Shown one piece after another: positions 58,451-64,000 of a stretch of DNA of 64,000 bases (positions are counted from its first letter, which is position 1; each line of letters starts with the position of its first letter). A program made the translations under genes and the position numbers. Location: NCBI RefSeq assembly GCF_021869535.1, contig NW_026262581.1:74057955-74121954 (forward strand). Reading direction: 5' to 3'. The stretch is from Mytilus californianus (lineage: Eukaryota > Mollusca > Bivalvia > Mytilida > Mytilidae). The notes under the pieces were generated by a model. The model did no database searches. It worked only from the letters and a program-made list of their open reading frames with translations, and was not told where the DNA came from.

Positions 58451-61434
58451 AGAAACCTCTTCCCCCTTTATTTGTCATTCAGACTCAAATAAAATATAAG
58501 ATAGGTTTTCTCAATTAAATTTTTATTTACCTATTTATTTATATCATTATCATGCATCATAATATAAAATACCCAAATGAAACCAGACCCATTCTGCTCC
58601 ATCAAGTGTGTACAAATACCAAAGAAATTGTAATAATAATAAGTTTTTAGTCCCTTTATAAGTAAAAGGAGGAAAAGGATCTGCATCATGGGTAAGGTAT
58701 CTTTGGTTAAATATTACAATTATACAAAATAACTGACAGCGCTGAGGATTCTTTTTAGTTTCTTGATACCAGTTCCCAGACTAGCTATTTAAATAGAATT
58801 TAGAAAATCAATTCTGTTCTGAGATACATGTCTTAAATTTTAATATCCTTAGGTCTTAAAGGAATATTTTTTTTGCTCAATATTAAACTTGGTGCTTTCC
58901 AATACTTTTGAATACCAAACTTAAAATAAATTTATATAATTCCATAAAATATATGAATCCTCAGTTTGTCACATACAAAGAGGCAATTACAAATATAACA
59001 AGGAATACAATGGTAAATACTAAGATAAAAAAATGCATAAAAATACATGAATCAAATTCATTTAAGTGGTGTACTCAATTTTATTTACTGGGTTATTTAA
59101 ATAAACTAATATCGTGATCTGTGCAAAAAATATTAGATCACCAAGGAAAGAGTTATCTGCATTTCATTAAACATTTATAACCCCAAGCTCTTATATTGTA
59201 TATAAAATTTCTTTATAATTCCTCCCAATTTCTAACCAAAGTCAATTCTTTATATCAAAGTAGGATAGTTATTCAACAATACATGTATGATATAAATATT
59301 TTTTTTTATTATTTTCTAGGAACCAGAACTTTTTGCCCAGGAAGTAATAAGTAATTATTTCATATAGAATAAAAAGAGGAGATATGATTGCCAACGAGAC
59401 AACTCTCCACCAGAGACCAAATGACATCGAATTTAACAACTATCAGTCACCTACAGCCTTCAACCATGAGCAAAACCAATACCATTAGTCCATATCCTTT
59501 AGGATATGTGCCATAGTAAGCAATTACCCCGGTATATCATCTGTTTGCTCATCCATCTACAACTTCCAATCACAATTAAAGGATTGAATTGTTTTTGTCT
59601 AAACTTTCAAATAATCTTCAGTATCTGTTGGCATTGTGTATATTTTTTTCACATCCAAAGGTTCCCCAATCGAAGAATGGACTTTTCCATTTATAAAATT
59701 TTATTACTCATATTGAAGGATAGGTTGGTTCAGCTGATAAGAACATAGATTTAGTTATAGCAAGATTCTGCATTTATAAATCTTGTAATTTGGTCAATCT
59801 TCAATGACCACTTCAATATTTATGTTCATTCATTTTTCTATTTTATCCACTAAGAAGAGTTAAAAGCATAATAAATGTCTGATCTCATTATATAAATTTA
59901 TATTTTGAATTGCATGTATAATCAAAATATATAAACTCAATCATACTAAGGCTTGGTATAACAAGATTTGACAGTAAAAACAAATAAAATCACATAAAAA
60001 CCACTAAAATCACATAAAACAAGATAAAACACAAATCTTGTTATAGCAAAGCCTTATAAAATTTACATTAAAGCTACAGTGGTAATATATATCAGTGTGA
60101 ACCCCAAATTTATTTTGAATTTAAGTCATTAAAATTTTGTCATAATGAGATACTAAAAACATGATTAAAAACAAATATATTTGAACCAACCTATCCTTCA
60201 CATGATAAAATGGTGGTATGAGAATTAAGCTTCTTTCCCTTTTTTTCAAATACTTAGGAGGTCCATTCATTACAATTGAGAACCCTAAAATTTCATTATA
60301 ATAAAATAAAATACACACAGCCATTAGATACAGAAGATAATCTGAAAGTTTAAATGAAAACCTTCCAATAGTTTATAAGCTGTGGATGAGAGATGATGAT
60401 GGACAAACAGACAGACAAATCTTTTTTAATAACCTTTTTATGCTCAACATGAGTGCAGATGGGCATGGGATTTGGTCCTGCCCTGAGTCATATCAAAGAA
60501 TTGTAAATTGGTATTTGATGCTCCCCTGCTAAGCATTTAGCAATTAGGAGTAGGAGCAAAGACTGGTCAGCTGGAATCAGAATAATGTGTTCAGGTAGGG
60601 TTAGATGTCTTGTGCAGACTTTTACATTATGAACTAGCACATTAAAAAAATCTTGCATTTTTAATTATCCATCCATCCTTCAAAATCAAAATTTCTTTTA
60701 CAGGATCCTGGTTATACATGTGGAGGTAATTGTTTAGAAGCTGAGTACAAGCCTCAAAATCAAACATTAAAATATAAATAATCATAAATGAGAAAAAATT
60801 TAGAAATCAATCACACAAAAATGAGAAAATATCATGACAAACTGCAAAAACTATGTAATTATTTTCACTTGAGTGGTCTCAGATGCTGAATAATGCATTT
60901 ACAATATATAAACAAAACCAATAAATAAAACCGACAGCCATTAATTTGTATGAATGTAAAGAATGCCGAGTCAAAACAAACCATCTAACTAAACATTTTT
61001 ATTTCTAGTTCATATTGCACCAAAAACTCAGTACTTAAATTGTTTAATAGGGGATTTGTTTTATTCCCTTTTAGTGTTTGGCCATCAAAGTCCTACTTAA
61101 TAGGTTTATAACCAGAAAAAATAATTTCACAAAGGACTTATAATTCTTAACCAGTGTATATAACTTAAAAAATATATGTAAACTGAAGCAAGTCTTATGG
61201 GTATCTTGTGAAACCATACATCATACCTTTGGGACCTCTCAAATAACAATAATTTCACAGTTTTTTTTTTATATTTCTTCAATCACAAAACAATAATTGA
61301 ATGCAAGAAAAAATAATGAAATAAATATTTATAATTTGAATAATAAAGCATTAAAAATTAATTGCATTTATAATTCATTCTACTTATAAGACAAATATCT
61401 GCTGATTTTTTTACAAAAGATAGCAACAGTTCAT
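58451..61434. other. AT-rich DNA with one repeat fragment
   Basis: 59371-59510 is a + fragment of the 'GATGTGGTATGATTGCC' family (GCCAACGAGACAACTCTCCA). No gene is recognised; part may be 3' UTR or flank of the - strand gene whose last exon is at 61435. Confidence 0.5.
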
Positions 61435-61504
61435 CTAATGGTTTGCAGGATTGTAGTCTGAGGATTTTACCATACAAGGAAGGCAGCTACAGCAACTCTT
61501 TCGA
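61435..61504 (-). CDS. last exon of an unidentified - strand gene
   Basis: A strong pyrimidine tract and acceptor (CTTTTTTTCTTTTTCAG on the - strand) precede this exon. In the frame set by the two upstream exons it reads SRKSCCSCLPCMV, then KSSDYNPANH and a TAG stop. The CC-x-C-x2-C cluster could be palmitoylated if cytoplasmic, or disulfide-bonded if secreted. I do not recognise the protein. Support is the agreement of frame and splice phase across three exons. Confidence 0.55.
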
Positions 61505-61860
61505 CTGAAAAAGAAAAAAAGTTAAATTTCAATTGTTGATTCTTAATCTTAAAATAATCTAACGGGAATAAAGAAACAGACATCAGTGTATGTTAAACAA
61601 TTTGTTTATTACTTATATAGATTACTCAAAAATATATAGTATCAAAAATATCCGATTTTATTGTTATCTCCCCTTCATATATCTTCTTCAGATCTAGTAT
61701 CTGCTTTAAAGGGTACATTATTTTAAAATGAAAAGATTGAATACTGATTTTTTTTAATTGTAAATTAAAAAAAAATATATATATTGAAATCTATTTAGTG
61801 ACATTCATCACACTATAACATAAACACATTAAAGTTGTATGTTGATGAATAAGTTCTCAC

Positions 61861-61911
61861 CTTATAACAGCTTTATCCCAGCAAGTAACCCAATGGAAAC
61901 CTGATGATAAC
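61861..61911 (-). CDS. internal 51-nt exon of the same - strand gene
   Basis: On the - strand TTTTATATTCCAG precedes and GTGAGA follows, both good splice signals. The 51 nt keep phase 2-2 and read (W)LSSGFHWVTCWDKAVI(S), with no stop. It links the exon at 62169 to the one at 61435 in one open frame. Confidence 0.55.
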
Positions 61912-62168
61912 CTGGAATATAAAAGTAGTCAGTTATACTAAACTTTCCTAAAAAATATTATTACACATGTACTAAATTTAAAATTGCAATAGGATAACAA
62001 AAAATCATGGAAAAAATATTTGGTATTCTGAATTATAAACTCAGTTTTATATTTACCAAAAAAAATCAACCGGTATCTCATTAGTGTAAAATTATTTTTT
62101 TGGTACTAAAGAACCTTATGAAATTGATTTCAAATATTATATTACTAAAAAGATGCTTGATTACCTAC

Positions 62169-62238
62169 CAACATGTTAACAATATCAGACATCCAAGTCT
62201 TACTCCCAACACCATGAAAACATCATCATTATAACAAC
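62169..62238 (-). CDS. upstream exon of the same - strand gene
   Basis: The acceptor (TTTATTTTTAG on the - strand) and the donor GTAGGT enclose 70 nt. In the shared frame it reads CYNDDVFMVLGVRLG then CLILLTC, strongly hydrophobic. Two readings are possible. Either the frame continues from a further upstream exon ending in phase 1, making this a membrane segment. Or translation starts at the ATG at 62215, giving a 55-residue protein whose first ~23 residues look like a signal peptide and whose rest has five cysteines. An overlapping ATGATGATG just upstream in another frame and a T at -3 weaken the second reading. Confidence 0.5.
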
Positions 62239-62550
62239 CTAAAAATAAAAAAAATAAAAAAATAATTACTTGTTTTACAGATCAATCGGTCTCTAAGAAG
62301 ACTAAAAAAATAATGCTATGTTTCATTTATTAAAACCTGTTATACATTATCATCTTCACTATATAAACTTTAAACTGCTAGAGATAGAAACTGACCTTGT
62401 GCAAGTGGACGTATATGTATAAGACAATGATTTTGCAATATTCAATTACAAAATCGGATGGTTTTGTTCTCTTTTGATGGTTCTTAAAATCATTTTCATA
62501 ACAGTGTAGACAACCCCAATACTTATGTTGGTAATAATACTAACTCAATT
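62239..62550. other. intronic or flanking AT-rich sequence
   Basis: A - strand donor-like AAG|GTCAGT lies at about 62393. The frame needed to join it to the exon at 62169 meets a stop with no acceptor between, so it was not called an exon. Confidence 0.45.
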
Positions 62551-63111
62551 ACTGTAAATTCAGAAACTATTGCAATGTTTTCATTATTGTGAAAAATGCA
62601 ACATGGTTGTATTGGCAATAATTTAATCTAGCATTTTGAAATTTTTTATGTGAATTAAACAGGATTTTTCTCAATATCGCATAAATTAAAATCGCATTTT
62701 AGTCTAAAATTACAAAATCGCAATTAATGAATGGTTATTATTTATTTTGAATTTATTGAACCATAAAATTAATTTTTGGCTCTTCACATTGAATAATCCG
62801 AGAAGCGGATTATGTAAAATGTGAAGAGTCAAAAATTAATTTTATGGTTCAATAAATTCAAAATAAATTATAGCCATTCATTATAAATAAATTTCTATCA
62901 AAAATAAGGCTCAAAGAACTTTTTATGTTATTTATATTAACCATAACAACGTACACGGATGTTGGCGTATGAATATACGTCGTCAGAGTGGGCGTGTCGC
63001 CATAAAAATTGACAACATTGAAATAAAAGATACTTTTAACCAATCAGAAGAAAGTAAATACACCAAATTTATTTATTAATAATTGCACGCAATAATTTCT
63101 GAATTTACAGT
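62551..63111. mobile_element. ~560-bp MITE, CTGTAAATTCAGAAA ends and TA target site
   Basis: The left end ACTGTAAATTCAGAAACTAT and the right end, complement ACTGTAAATTCAGAAATTAT, are inverted copies over about 23 bp with one mismatch. TA stands on both sides of CTG...CAG, as for Tc1/mariner-type MITEs. No transposase is present. The 76-bp-arm hairpin at 62726-62882 lies inside it. Confidence 0.82.
62726..62882. repeat. long hairpin (about 76-bp arms) inside the MITE
   Basis: The left arm AATGAATGGTTATTATTTAT to CACATTGAATAATCCG pairs with the right arm CGGATTATGTAAAATGTG to TATAGCCATTCATT, few mismatches. The loop is only AGAAG, within TCCGAGAAGCGGA. GTCGTCAG follows near 62974 and CCAATCA near 63040. 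Confidence 0.93.
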
Positions 63112-64000
63112 ACCTTTAACTTGTTTGCCATTGGCTACCGATAACAGTGATTTTACGCTCACTCAGTCTGTCAGAGGCCTTCCAATAAGGATTTAAATAG
63201 AATAAAAGAGCAAAGTACATGTAGGCACAAGAGAAGAAAAAAAGAAAATAATTATTCAACATTTAGATCAACACACAAGGTTTAGTCCTCTGCTAGTAAT
63301 TCGTACTATTTGATGTAGGCATTTAGAACCTTTGGGGACCCCAGTTTAAATGTCTATAACACATTCAATGTGACAAGTGGGCGTTACAAACTTTCACCTT
63401 ATCTGACCCAGTCAATAGATAACATAAGAGCGCCAAGAAATCGTCTTGTCCACGCTTTTATGAAAATGATTCTATATCAATTCAATTTTCAAACAGTTAC
63501 AGACTTTGCATAAAAATTTGTTCGACCCAAATAAGTTTACAAATTCATTGATAATAAATTGCATACAGTTGGTTTCTATCCAACACAGCTCATTCGATAC
63601 CAGACAGAAAACAAATGTCAGACTAGATACTCTAAAAATCAAACACTGACAAAAAAGAACCCTTAAAAAATAATGTTAAATGCCTATATATATATTATTA
63701 CCATAAAATTTGTGGAATATATAAACTTACCACATATTTTTCATGGTAAAGCCTCAGACTTGGTAAAGATTAAATTGACCATCTCCCTTAGAGCTGCTCT
63801 CCCGGCTGACAAGGTGGCTCTCCTCATCATCTTAACATCTTTTTTTTTTAAATATAGTTTTATACATTAAATATATCAGATGCATTTCCAATAAATCCCC
63901 TTTCTTGAAAATTTCAGCAAATCAATTGTTAATGACCCAAGATTTCTCCGACCCTGCATACTTATTATCTAGAGCTCTGCTTACATTTTGTTTTTTTTTA
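63112..64000. other. flanking sequence with a possible - strand exon end
   Basis: At 63731 a strong - strand donor (GTG|GTAAGT) follows a slightly GC-richer stretch (63731-63840). One - strand frame there reads MMRRATLSAGRAALREMVN before a stop ten codons later (short of the donor). Joining to the exon at 62169 in the needed frame fails, so this may be a 5' UTR exon or chance. Confidence 0.3.

Noticed and set aside
62394-62450. Exon ending at the GTCAGT donor upstream of the 62169 exon
   Set aside because: The frame required reaches a stop with no acceptor AG in between.

Overview
The window is nuclear DNA from an animal, most likely a marine bivalve and probably a mussel (Mytilidae). It is AT-rich and gene-poor, with GT-AG introns, an F-box/LRR gene of animal type, thrombospondin type 1 (TSP1) exons, and many short repeat families. 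Several repeats have the head / tandem ~160 bp core / tail layout described for bivalve 'pearl'-type elements. The mussel assignment rests on remembered repeat families and was not searched.

Layout. 1-9.5 kb: a ~3.6 kb unit present twice almost intact and a third time in shortened, diverged form. Each unit carries one 171-nt, phase 1-1 TSP1 exon on the + strand (2741-2911, 6348-6518, 9324-9494), with a 37-bp minisatellite in the intron before it. 9.5-18 kb: dispersed repeats, a hairpin-tipped 'AAGGTCTTTCC' element, a tandem array interrupted by a long-hairpin element, and pearl-like pieces. 18.2-23.8 kb: a decayed Ty3/gypsy-class retroelement on the - strand with gag, zinc knuckle, protease and integrase and no reverse transcriptase between protease and integrase, which is the order known from Gmr1-like elements. 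It has a tRNA-Pro-type primer binding site, an inserted 1145-bp solo LTR, and an inserted foldback element. 24-34.6 kb: pearl-like elements, MITE-like elements, and a 672-bp terminal-inverted-repeat element with a 5-bp target duplication. 34.8-39.6 kb: a 4.8 kb element whose ~132-bp core has expanded to about 27 copies; a relative at 29.8-30.4 kb has essentially one core. 44.6-45.8 kb: a single-exon FBXL14 homologue on the - strand, the only complete confident gene. 53.4-55.6 kb: a decayed LINE on the - strand with endonuclease and RT motifs. 61.4-62.2 kb: three short exons on the - strand with good splice sites and one continuous frame, giving the 3' end of an unidentified gene or a small 55-residue protein.

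The TSP1 exons belong to one multi-domain extracellular protein gene that runs off the left edge. FBXL14 is an SCF ubiquitin-ligase substrate receptor. No functional link between the genes is evident. The most unusual recurring signal is a set of long hairpins (13.9, 15.3, 33.7, 41.1, 42.3, 52.0 and 62.7 kb) whose stems are unrelated to each other but self-complementary. Three share a GAGCC...GGCGAG-type loop and most lie near TGACG and CCAATCA motifs.
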